NCBI GenBank assembly: GCA_035478375.1
Contig: DATIJQ010000018.1
Coordinates: 1-5,555, forward strand
Length of the DNA: 5,555 nt
Direction of reading: 5' to 3'
From: DASTDY01 sp035478375
GTDB lineage: Bacteria > Patescibacteriota > Saccharimonadia > Saccharimonadales > EFPC-124
Positions 1 to 4,659 of the stretch are shown here, piece by piece. The notes under the pieces are model-generated. The model saw nothing but the letters and a program-made list of their open reading frames with translations. It was not told the origin of the DNA and did not search any database. The stretch's first letter is position 1, and every line of letters starts with the position of its first letter. A program made the translations under genes and the position numbers.

Positions 1-679
1 CCTCCGGGCTGCTGCGCAGGCACTCCACCAGGTACTTGTAGTAGCCCGCGGCCGCCGCGTCGGGGCTGAGGCCGGTCCGTTCCAACTCCTCGATGCTGTT
101 CAGAGCATCGAGCAGCTGGACGAAGTCGAACTCGATGTCCCGCGCCGCCTGCACGTAGTCCACCTGCACGCGGATCTGCTTGAGCAGGCGTTCGCCCACG
201 AGCTCGTGCGCGAGCAGGCTTTCGGTGTGGTTTTCGGGCTTCTGCAGCCCCGGCCGCCAGACCGGGTTGTTGTTGTCGGTCACCTTGAGCAGGTAACGAT
301 CCGGCTTGCCCTCAGACACGAGCGTGTCAACCCGGATCTCCTGGTGCTGGAACGGCAGGCGCTGGGTAAGCCCCTCGGCATTGTGCACGAAGAACCTGCC
401 GCCGAACACGAGACCACTTGAGTTGGCCACCACGCCGCTGGGACTGGTGTGCCCGGACATGTCCGGGTGGTTCCGCATCACGGCGTGGGCGAACGCCGAG
501 TAGGTGACGCCTTTCTTGATGCTCGATCTCATACGATTGATGAGCATGTCAACGTTGGGCGTCTGCTCGCCCATCAACTCCCCGAGCTTCTGGATGGCGT
601 CGGCAACCTCGTCGAGGCTGTCGAACTCCAGACCGTGACCGTTATGGTGCGGCATGCTCGTGAACGACGAAATGTACAT
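1..679 (-). CDS. Unrecognised soluble protein, N-terminal part (runs off left edge)
   Basis: The reverse strand is open from an ATG at 679 to the window edge, giving 226 codons with no stop, so the C-terminus is missing. The start is supported by an AAAGGA Shine-Dalgarno (686-691) six bases upstream and by a promoter just beyond it. The protein begins MYISSFTSMPHHNGHG and has no signal peptide or membrane segment. Residues 20-57 and 152-225 look helical and charged. Residues 80-140 look beta-rich, with a Gly/Asn-rich stretch (VVANSSGLVFGGRFFVHN, about 83-100) and DNNNPVWRPG (135-144). I recognise no family or catalytic motif. GC is high, about 72% in the first 60 bases and 57-62% elsewhere, well above the neighbouring DUF1801 gene. 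Coding status is strong because the frame stays open with sensible codon use and a complete promoter-SD-ATG arrangement. Function is unknown. Confidence 0.82.
   Translation of the reverse strand, partial: MYISSFTSMPHHNGHGLEFDSLDEVADAIQKLGELMGEQTPNVDMLINRMRSSIKKGVTYSAFAHAVMRNHPDMSGHTSPSGVVANSSGLVFGGRFFVHNAEGLTQRLPFQHQEIRVDTLVSEGKPDRYLLKVTDNNNPVWRPGLQKPENHTESLLAHELVGERLLKQIRVQVDYVQAARDIEFDFVQLLDALNSIEELERTGLSPDAAAAGYYKYLVECLRSSPE
89..112. repeat. Perfect 9-bp inverted repeat inside the left-edge gene
   Basis: CTCGATGCT (89-97) and AGCATCGAG (104-112) are exact reverse complements separated by six bases. The repeat lies in the coding sequence (residues about LLDALNSIEEL), so it may simply reflect codon choice. 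In mRNA it would form a stable hairpin. Confidence 0.5.
452..467. repeat. 16-bp perfect palindrome inside the left-edge gene
   Basis: CCCGGACATGTCCGGG is identical to its reverse complement over all 16 bases. It encodes part of HPDMSGH (residues about 71-77) on the minus strand. It could be a protein-binding site, but an accident of GC-rich codons is equally possible. Confidence 0.55.
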
Positions 680-709
680 ATCCTGTCCTTTCGAGAAGAC
701 TTGGAAAAT

Positions 710-738
710 ATTATACAACATAACCAGTACTTAATCAA
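710..738 (-). promoter_or_regulatory. Sigma70-type promoter of the left-edge gene
   Basis: Read on the minus strand, TTGATT (733-738) is followed after exactly 17 bases by a perfect TATAAT (710-715). Transcription would start near 703, leaving a leader of about 24 bases that contains the AAAGGA site. It lies between the DUF1801 terminator and the left-edge gene, so that gene is probably transcribed independently. Confidence 0.75.
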
Positions 739-747
739 CACACCACC

Positions 748-785
748 AAAACAACCCGCAAACCAACGGGTATGCGGACTGTTTT
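748..785 (-). terminator. Intrinsic terminator of the DUF1801 gene
   Basis: On the minus strand AAAACAGTCCGCA (785-773) pairs with TGCGGGTTGTTTT (760-748) across a 12-base loop. This makes a 13-bp stem with two adjacent wobble pairs (G·U, U·G) and an A-tract facing a T-tract. On the plus strand the two wobbles become A·C mismatches, so the structure favours minus-strand RNA. It begins 15 bases after the DUF1801 stop codon. Confidence 0.65.
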
Positions 786-800
786 TAAAAATCTAGGACT

Positions 801-1274
801 TTACGCGGTCGCTTCTTTAAACCGCACCGGGTTGAGCGGGTCGTCGGCAAAAATCTGCGCGCCCTCTTTAATCATTTGTTCAAGCGCAGCTTTGTCGAGC
901 TGCTCAAATGTTTTAAAGCTAAAGTTGTTGTTGCCGCGCCGTGTGTAACCCAAACGATCGGCATAAAAGTCTACCAACGGCTTGCCGTTTTTGGTAACAG
1001 AAACATACATGCTGATGTAGTTCTTTTGCAGCGCCATGCCAATGACCGGCCAAGTGACAGTCGTGTGCGGGTCTTTGGTGGGCGAATATGTAAATTTACC
1101 ATAAGAAATCATTTTAAACGTCATGCCCGCTTCTTTTGGTCCAACATTATAAAACCAGGGTTGCAGCGTCGGCGCAGCCTTTTGTATAAAGGCGTCGATG
1201 GCTTTGAGATCGCGGCCGGTTGTTTTGGGTTCGTTTAAATAATCATTTCGGGTGGTGGCGATAAGTTTATACAT
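801..1274 (-). CDS. DUF1801 (YdhG/Fra-like) domain protein
   Basis: 157 residues from the ATG at 1274. DUF1801 proteins adopt a frataxin-like fold, and B. subtilis YdhG/Fra of this family acts as a cytosolic iron chaperone; most members are uncharacterised. Family-like signatures here are an early helix, AIDAFIQKAAPTLQPW (25-40), then KMISYGKFTYSP (54-65), the strand pair IGMALQKNYISMYVS (78-92), and a C-terminal GNNNFSFKTFEQLDKAALEQMI (114-135) matching the usual strand-turn-helix ending. There is no signal peptide or membrane helix. The frame extends to a GTG at 1382, but the extra 36 residues are not domain-like and cross hairpins and a promoter, so the internal ATG is preferred. No Shine-Dalgarno precedes 1274. 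A -10-like element ends seven bases upstream, suggesting leaderless translation. A terminator follows. Family call is good; an iron role is inferred. Confidence 0.8.
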   Translation of the reverse strand: MYKLIATTRNDYLNEPKTTGRDLKAIDAFIQKAAPTLQPWFYNVGPKEAGMTFKMISYGKFTYSPTKDPHTTVTWPVIGMALQKNYISMYVSVTKNGKPLVDFYADRLGYTRRGNNNFSFKTFEQLDKAALEQMIKEGAQIFADDPLNPVRFKEATA

Positions 1275-1280
1275 AAATGT

Positions 1281-1309
1281 ATAGTAGAGGAGTTTTTTAT
1301 CTTCGTCTA
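1281..1309 (-). promoter_or_regulatory. Candidate promoter giving a leaderless DUF1801 transcript
   Basis: On the minus strand TAGACG (1304-1309) lies 17 bases from TACTAT (1281-1286). Both hexamers match consensus at four of six positions. Counting from the -10 places +1 at or next to the A of the ATG at 1274, which fits the absence of any Shine-Dalgarno there. Confidence 0.45.
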
Positions 1310-1310
1310 C

Positions 1311-1329
1311 AAAATTTGCGTTTGCAAAT
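1311..1329 (-). terminator. Weak hairpin with T-tract upstream of the DUF1801 gene
   Basis: On the minus strand ATTTGC (1329-1324), loop AAAC, and GCAAAT (1319-1314) run into TTTTG. The stem is short and AT-rich, so termination here would be inefficient alone, but it sits just after the 14-bp hairpin at 1354-1393 and could act with it. Confidence 0.25.
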
Positions 1330-1353
1330 AGCCTTATTATTAAGCCAAGGTAG

Positions 1354-1393
1354 ATGACGGACGTGTGGACAAACAAAGTCACACGCCCGCCAT
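1354..1393 (-). terminator. 14-bp hairpin downstream of the 291-residue gene (no T-tract)
   Basis: On the minus strand ATGGCGGGCGTGTG (1393-1380) pairs with CACACGTCCGTCAT (1367-1354) around a 12-base loop. All 14 positions pair, two as G·U wobbles. On the plus strand those two become A·C mismatches, so the structure is selective for RNA read from the minus strand. It starts 32 bases after the stop at 1426. No T-run follows, so it is either an atypical terminator or a 3'-end stabilising structure. Confidence 0.5.
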
Positions 1394-1425
1394 TACCATG
1401 AACAATGTACAGGCCTCAGCGACGG

Positions 1426-2301
1426 CTAGAGGTTTTTGCCCAGCGGAACCGGACCAGCGGTGGCGATGGCGCGGCCGCCAAACATCGATTCAGACGAAGT
1501 GCCGTGCAGCATGGCGGTCACGTCACCGGGAGCGAAATAGATGCTCAGGTAGTTCGTGCGGTCAACGTTGCTGTGATCGGCTTGCAGAAGCCGATAGCCG
1601 GGGATCATCACGCCAGGAGCGTCGCCATTCGTGATTGCCTTCACCCAATCGGGGAAATGGGCGGCAGCAGCAAGGACTTCGGCATGGGCAGCCGTTTGCG
1701 GGGTGACGAAGTCTGATGCCCTAGCCAAGTGACCGTCCGCGCCCCACGAGGCTTTGTCACTCAGGTGACTACCAAGGTCGACAAAACGCCATTCCAGGCT
1801 ATTGGGACGGAACTCAGCGCCGTCCAGCAGCTTGACGCAGGACGGGTCTACAGCGGCACGGTCCAGCAATTGCATGGGCCACGGCTGGAGAGCGCCATTG
1901 CGCCGTCGCTTGTCCGACATTGTTGTCATCAGCGCCAACAGCGTGGCGGCCGGCGTCTCCAGCGAAGGCACCAACACGATGGCCTGCAGCTGATCGCCCG
2001 GCCAATCGAACGTGCGGGCTTCGAGGCACCGCCGCGCAACCAGCTCGGCCGAGAAACCCCAACCAAACTGCTCGTTCCAGGTCTCGACGTTGGCGATTTG
2101 CTGCGCCAGCGACACAAAGTACGGCGACGGCTGGCACGACGCAATGGGCTCACCCAAAATGAGGTGCTGGAGCCCGCGCCGTGCAACCGCGATGTCGAGA
2201 GTGCCGCGCACGACTCGCTGCAACAATTCGTGCTGCTGCGAGACAAAACGGAACAGATCATCGGCCTGACGTAACCCGTCGGGGCCAGTGTGCATTGTCA
2301 T
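1426..2301 (-). CDS. Unrecognised 291-residue soluble protein
   Basis: The reverse-strand frame extends to a TTG at 2391, but a promoter's -10 (2383-2388) lies inside that extension. The ATG at 2301 (MTMHTGPDGLRQADDL) is therefore the likely start; only a weak GAG-type SD precedes it, and an ATG two codons on is possible. I do not recognise a family. The N-terminal third is helical (LFRFVSQQHELLQRVVRGTLDIAVARRGLQ, from about residue 17). The middle holds LQAIVLVPSLETPAATLLALM (105-125). A compact C-terminal block has EWRFVDLG (170-177), HAEVLAAAAHFPDWV (206-220) and GVMIPGYRLL (230-239), then YLSIYFAPGD (251-260). There is no signal peptide, convincing membrane helix or catalytic motif. GC of about 63% in a sampled line is well above the adjacent genes. 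A promoter upstream and hairpin downstream suggest a monocistronic unit. Confidence 0.78.
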   Translation of the reverse strand: MTMHTGPDGLRQADDLFRFVSQQHELLQRVVRGTLDIAVARRGLQHLILGEPIASCQPSPYFVSLAQQIANVETWNEQFGWGFSAELVARRCLEARTFDWPGDQLQAIVLVPSLETPAATLLALMTTMSDKRRRNGALQPWPMQLLDRAAVDPSCVKLLDGAEFRPNSLEWRFVDLGSHLSDKASWGADGHLARASDFVTPQTAAHAEVLAAAAHFPDWVKAITNGDAPGVMIPGYRLLQADHSNVDRTNYLSIYFAPGDVTAMLHGTSSESMFGGRAIATAGPVPLGKNL

Positions 2302-2382
2302 GGTACTAACTCGTCTCGGCCATATATTCGTCAACGCGAGTTTCACGGTGACGCTCAAACTTGCGTTCAAGATGGCTCGTAT

Positions 2383-2411
2383 ATCATACAATCTTATACG
2401 TTTGTTAGCAA
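2383..2411 (-). promoter_or_regulatory. Sigma70-type promoter of the 291-residue gene
   Basis: On the minus strand TTGCTA (2406-2411) and TATGAT (2383-2388) are exactly 17 bases apart. Transcription would start near 2376, leaving about 75 bases of leader before the ATG at 2301. This placement rules out the TTG at 2391 as start codon. Confidence 0.6.
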
Positions 2412-2508
2412 CCCCATATGTGCCGCATGCGTGAGGCGCTAGCCGAAAAGCGTTGTCAACATAATTCGCGCCTACGGCAGTATACTATACATATAATGAG
2501 GAGCTGTT
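2412..2508 (+). promoter_or_regulatory. Divergent intergenic region with probable DUF2277-yaaA promoter and RBS
   Basis: This stretch lies between divergent transcription units. TTGTCA (2453-2458) is a good -35 but is 22 bases from the best -10, TATACT (2481-2486), so the pairing is uncertain. GAGGAG (2498-2503) is a strong Shine-Dalgarno five bases before the ATG at 2509. Two short palindromes, CGCATGCG (2424-2431) and GTTGTCAAC (2452-2460), could be operators; the second overlaps the possible -35. Confidence 0.45.
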
Positions 2509-2781
2509 ATGTGCCGCAATATTAAAACGCTTTTTAACTTTGACCCGCCTGCCACAGAGGAAGAGATTAAGGCTGCTTCGCTGCAGTTTGTCCGTAAGCT
2601 TAGTGGGTTCCATGAACCTTCAAAAGCCAACGAAGCAGCATTTGATGATGCGATTGATGAAGTTACAATCGTTGCCCAAAAATTAATCAACACACTGGTC
2701 ACGCAGGCAGAGCCACGAAACCGCGAGGTCGAAGCCACCAAAGCCCACGCCCGTACTGCCCAGCGTTTTGGGACGGCGTAA
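2509..2781 (+). CDS. DUF2277 family protein
   Basis: 90 residues and apparently full length for this small family, whose function is unknown. The signature is nearly textbook: MCRNIKTLFNFDPPAT (1-16), then a helix AASLQFVRKLSGFHEPSKAN (22-41), then AAFDDAIDEV (43-52) and a hydrophilic C-terminal helix rich in Arg/Glu/Ala (67-86). The conserved Cys2 and the FVRKxSGF and PSxAN blocks are intact. It has no signal peptide or membrane segment and is probably cytosolic. The ATG is preceded by GAGGAG at five bases. Its TAA stop overlaps the yaaA ATG by one base (TAATG), so the two genes are very likely cotranscribed and translationally coupled. That links DUF2277 to YaaA in this genome without revealing its activity. 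Confidence 0.93.
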   Translation: MCRNIKTLFNFDPPATEEEIKAASLQFVRKLSGFHEPSKANEAAFDDAIDEVTIVAQKLINTLVTQAEPRNREVEATKAHARTAQRFGTA

Positions 2782-3560
2782 TGATTACGGTTCTTATTCA
2801 CTCATCTAAAACAATGCGGTCGCCTGCGGCAAAATCACCAGTAACGACGCCGTTACTTATGCAAAAAGCCCAACCGCTAGCGGCGTACCTGCAAACACTC
2901 ACAGCCGCCAAATTGCAAACGGTAATGCACATTTCTGAGCCGCTCGCGCATAAGGTGCATGGCACATTGGCGGCGTGGACTGCTGAGTCAAAATCTTTAG
3001 CCATAGATAGCTTTGTCGGCGATATTTATAGCGGTTTGCGGGCGGACACATTGTCACAAGGCGACCGCGACTACGCGCAGCAGACGCTGCGGATACTATC
3101 GGGCTTGTACGGCATCTTGCGCCCCTACGACGGCGTTTGCCCTTACCGTTTAGAAATGGCCTATAAATTGCCCGGCCAGCCATTCGATAATTTGTACAAA
3201 TATTGGGGCACAAGCATTGCCAAAACACTACCCAAAGAGGGTCTGATTGTCAACCTGTCCGCAGTGGAGTACACCAAAACCATCTTGCCCTACATTGATA
3301 CTGCCCGTGTGGTCGCGCCGCGTTTCTTAACGGTAAATCCTAAAACTAATGAGCCGAGCCAAGTAATCGTCCACACCAAAATCGCCCGTGGTGCATTTGC
3401 CCGCTGGCTCATGATGAGTCGCATTAATTCCCCCAACGAACTACTGCAATTTAACGACCTACATTACCGCTACAATGCCGCGCTGAGCACGCCCGCAGAG
3501 CCAACATTTGTGTGCAAAAACTTTGGGGGGATTGGGTTGAGCATGCGGTTGCAAAAGTAA
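2781..3560 (+). CDS. yaaA: YaaA / DUF328 family peroxide-stress protein
   Basis: 259 residues, the normal length for the family. E. coli YaaA limits hydrogen-peroxide damage by reducing intracellular unincorporated iron and has been reported to bind DNA; the biochemical mechanism is not fully settled. Family blocks present are HSSKTM near the start (7-12, the usual SPAKTL site), SFVGDIYSGL (77-86), the hallmark LSGLYGILRPYDGVCPYRLEM (106-126), YWG (141-143), NLSAVEYTK (158-166) and KIARGAFARWLM (200-211). The final KNFGGIGLSMR is also typical. The N-terminal motif deviates from SPAKTL (Pro-Ala replaced by Ser) but keeps Lys-Thr. The ATG shares a base with the DUF2277 stop. A GGGACGG stretch just upstream (2770-2776) may serve as SD. 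No strong terminator follows. Confidence 0.93.
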   Translation: MITVLIHSSKTMRSPAAKSPVTTPLLMQKAQPLAAYLQTLTAAKLQTVMHISEPLAHKVHGTLAAWTAESKSLAIDSFVGDIYSGLRADTLSQGDRDYAQQTLRILSGLYGILRPYDGVCPYRLEMAYKLPGQPFDNLYKYWGTSIAKTLPKEGLIVNLSAVEYTKTILPYIDTARVVAPRFLTVNPKTNEPSQVIVHTKIARGAFARWLMMSRINSPNELLQFNDLHYRYNAALSTPAEPTFVCKNFGGIGLSMRLQK

Positions 3561-3576
3561 AAGAGGAGTGGCGCAT

Positions 3577-3699
3577 TTGAACATAGCACCTTTTGGGAAC
3601 GTTAACCGTACAGCGCTTTTTAGCATTTCGCCCACACATAGTATTACTTGGTGCGACCAGACCGGTACGCCTTTTGGCTTAGCGAAACGTATAGCTTGA
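3577..3699 (+). CDS. Possible 40-residue small protein after yaaA
   Basis: A TTG at 3577 follows GAGGAG (3563-3568) by eight bases and opens a 40-codon frame ending in TGA. The product begins MNIAPFGNVNRTALFSISP and ends QTGTPFGLAKRIA; it is neutral to basic with no membrane segment. It starts 16 bases after the yaaA stop, so it could be the third cistron of that operon. Evidence is limited to the SD and the open frame, and TTG starts are weak evidence. It could equally be chance in a spacer. I recognise no homologue. Confidence 0.25.
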   Translation: MNIAPFGNVNRTALFSISPTHSITWCDQTGTPFGLAKRIA

Positions 3700-3708
3700 G
3701 CGTCTCTC

Positions 3709-3719
3709 TGTGTAGTATT
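3709..3719 (+). repeat. Shared leader motif, copy 1 (upstream of SDR)
   Basis: TGTGTAGTATT occurs here and again, identically, at 4607-4617 before the MFS gene. Both copies are preceded by GCTTAGCGA (3677-3685 and 4543-4551) at different distances. It contains TAGTAT, a possible -10, and TTGAGC (3696-3701) is a poor -35 candidate at non-ideal spacing. Confidence 0.35.
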
Positions 3720-3732
3720 CTTAATGAGAATA
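3716..3732 (+). promoter_or_regulatory. Inverted repeat in the SDR leader (possible operator)
   Basis: TATTCT and AGAATA are perfect 6-bp inverted arms around a 5-base spacer, nine bases before the SDR Shine-Dalgarno. The position, overlapping the likely promoter/start region, suits a repressor site. As RNA it would be only a weak hairpin. No regulator is encoded in the window, so its identity is unknown. Confidence 0.4.
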
Positions 3733-3740
3733 AAGCAACT

Positions 3741-3746
3741 GGAGGG
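3741..3746 (+). promoter_or_regulatory. Shine-Dalgarno that fixes the SDR TTG start
   Basis: GGAGGG lies five bases before the TTG at 3752. The first in-frame alternative, a GTG at 3767, would be 20 bases away and would trim the N-terminus close to the first beta strand. Confidence 0.7.
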
Positions 3747-3751
3747 ATTTC

Positions 3752-4513
3752 TTGGACAACAATAAAGTGCTAGTCAACAAGACCGCTATTATCACCGGAG
3801 CCGCGCGCAACCAAGGAAGGGCCTATGCCCAAGCACTGGCTCGCAACGGCGCCAACATCGTCGTGCACTACCATAACGAAGCAGCAAAAAGCGACGCCGA
3901 AGAAACCGCTCGTTTGGTCGAGCAAGCAGGCACCAAAGCGCTTTTGGTTGAAGGCGACATATCTGATGTAGCAGTTGTCAAACGTATGTTTGAGGAAGCG
4001 AAAAACGTGTTCAGCACGATCGACATCGTAGTCAACAACGCCGGCATCGTCATCAAAAAGCCAATGGTCGACGTGACTGAAGAAGAATTTGACCGCTCGT
4101 TCGGCATTAATGCTAAGGCGGCATTTTTTGTCATGCAAGAGGCGGCCAAGACCATTGCCGACAACGGACGCATTATCAACTTAGGTACAACCATCTTGGG
4201 TGCGACAATACCATTTTATTCAGTGTACGCTGGCGCCAAAGCACCGTTAGAGGCGTTCACGCGTGCACTCGCTCGCGAGATCGGCGATCGCGGCGTGACC
4301 GTCAACACCGTCGCACCTGGACCGCTGGACGATTCGTTCTACCACGGCGCCGAAACGCCCGACTCAGTAGCCCGCGCCACACAAGCCAGCGTTGCACACC
4401 GGCTTGGCCGCGTCGAGGACATCGTGCCTGTTATTGAATTCCTGGCTTCACCAGGCTCACAATGGGTCACGGCACAGACTATCTTTGTGAATGGCGGCTA
4501 TTTAGCTCGATAG
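3752..4513 (+). CDS. Short-chain dehydrogenase/reductase (SDR), FabG-like
   Basis: 253 residues, the length of a classical cytosolic NAD(P)(H)-dependent SDR. The Rossmann start is TAIITGAARNQGRAYA (11-26), where Asn20 stands in the usual middle Gly of TGxxxGxG. D69 follows in EGDISD, NNAG is at 95-98, and N120 occupies the catalytic Asn position. The active site is Tyr159-x3-Lys163 (YAGAK). The residue 13 before the Tyr, normally Ser, is Thr146 in NLGTT. APGPLDDSFYHGAETPDSVA (188-207) is the substrate lid and QTIFVNGGYLAR the usual C-terminus. The hydroxyl of Thr could replace Ser, so activity is plausible. The substrate cannot be read from the sequence; 3-ketoacyl, sugar or xenobiotic carbonyl reduction are all possible. 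It starts at TTG behind GGAGGG. The inverted repeat upstream suggests regulated expression. Confidence 0.93.
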   Translation: MDNNKVLVNKTAIITGAARNQGRAYAQALARNGANIVVHYHNEAAKSDAEETARLVEQAGTKALLVEGDISDVAVVKRMFEEAKNVFSTIDIVVNNAGIVIKKPMVDVTEEEFDRSFGINAKAAFFVMQEAAKTIADNGRIINLGTTILGATIPFYSVYAGAKAPLEAFTRALAREIGDRGVTVNTVAPGPLDDSFYHGAETPDSVARATQASVAHRLGRVEDIVPVIEFLASPGSQWVTAQTIFVNGGYLAR

Positions 4514-4527
4514 TTACTACTCTCAGT

Positions 4528-4565
4528 ACGTTAACAACTTCCGCTTAGCGAGAGGTAATTAACGT
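4528..4565 (+). terminator. Long hairpin after the SDR gene (no T-tract)
   Basis: ACGTTAA (4528-4534) pairs with TTAACGT (4559-4565). After a 2x2 internal loop, ACTTC (4537-4541) pairs with GAGGT (4552-4556) with one U·G, then past a bulged A (4551) CGC pairs with GCG around TTA. It begins 14 bases after the SDR stop. There is no T-run, so termination efficiency is uncertain. The U·G pair makes it slightly more stable in plus-strand RNA. Confidence 0.5.
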
Positions 4566-4590
4566 GGCGTAAAGTATCTCGCCAGCTAAA

Positions 4591-4596
4591 TATAAT
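4591..4596 (+). promoter_or_regulatory. Perfect -10 hexamer upstream of the MFS gene
   Basis: TATAAT sits in AT-rich sequence 63 bases before the ATG at 4660. No good -35 lies 16-18 bases upstream. Transcription would start near 4603, giving a leader of about 57 bases that includes the TGTGTAGTATT motif. Confidence 0.4.
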
Positions 4597-4606
4597 ATAG
4601 CGTGCT

Positions 4607-4617
4607 TGTGTAGTATT
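4607..4617 (+). repeat. Shared leader motif, copy 2 (upstream of MFS)
   Basis: Exact second copy of TGTGTAGTATT (compare 3709-3719). Here the companion GCTTAGCGA (4543-4551) forms the tip of the hairpin after the SDR gene. The two motif starts are 64 bases apart here and 32 bases apart in the SDR leader. Confidence 0.35.
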
Positions 4618-4659
4618 ATGTAGCCTGGTACGTCAACGCCTGCTCTTTTTACTGATTGG

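Noticed and set aside
449..796. Plus-strand ORF across the left-edge gene and its promoter
   Set aside because: It lies antisense to the left-edge gene and runs through a promoter and terminator.
876..1238. Plus-strand ORF opposite the DUF1801 gene
   Set aside because: The minus strand encodes a recognisable domain here, and the plus frame has no SD or family signature.
1275..1382. N-terminal extension of the DUF1801 protein to a GTG at 1382
   Set aside because: The extra 36 residues are not domain-like and overlap two hairpins and a candidate promoter.
1729..2274. Long plus-strand ORF opposite the 291-residue gene
   Set aside because: It is antisense to a GC-rich gene with a promoter and continuous frame; its product is Arg/Gln-rich with no domain, as expected of a shadow frame.
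2302..2391. N-terminal extension of the 291-residue protein to a TTG at 2391
   Set aside because: A promoter with 17-base spacing has its -10 at 2383-2388, inside the extension, so the extended start would not be transcribed.
2492..2497. Perfect TATAAT just before DUF2277
   Set aside because: It abuts the GAGGAG; starting transcription about seven bases on would remove the Shine-Dalgarno, so TATACT at 2481-2486 is the better -10.
3561..4659. tRNA, riboswitch or CRISPR in the intergenic spacers
   Set aside because: No cloverleaf, no repeated spacer-repeat units and no recognisable riboswitch core were seen.
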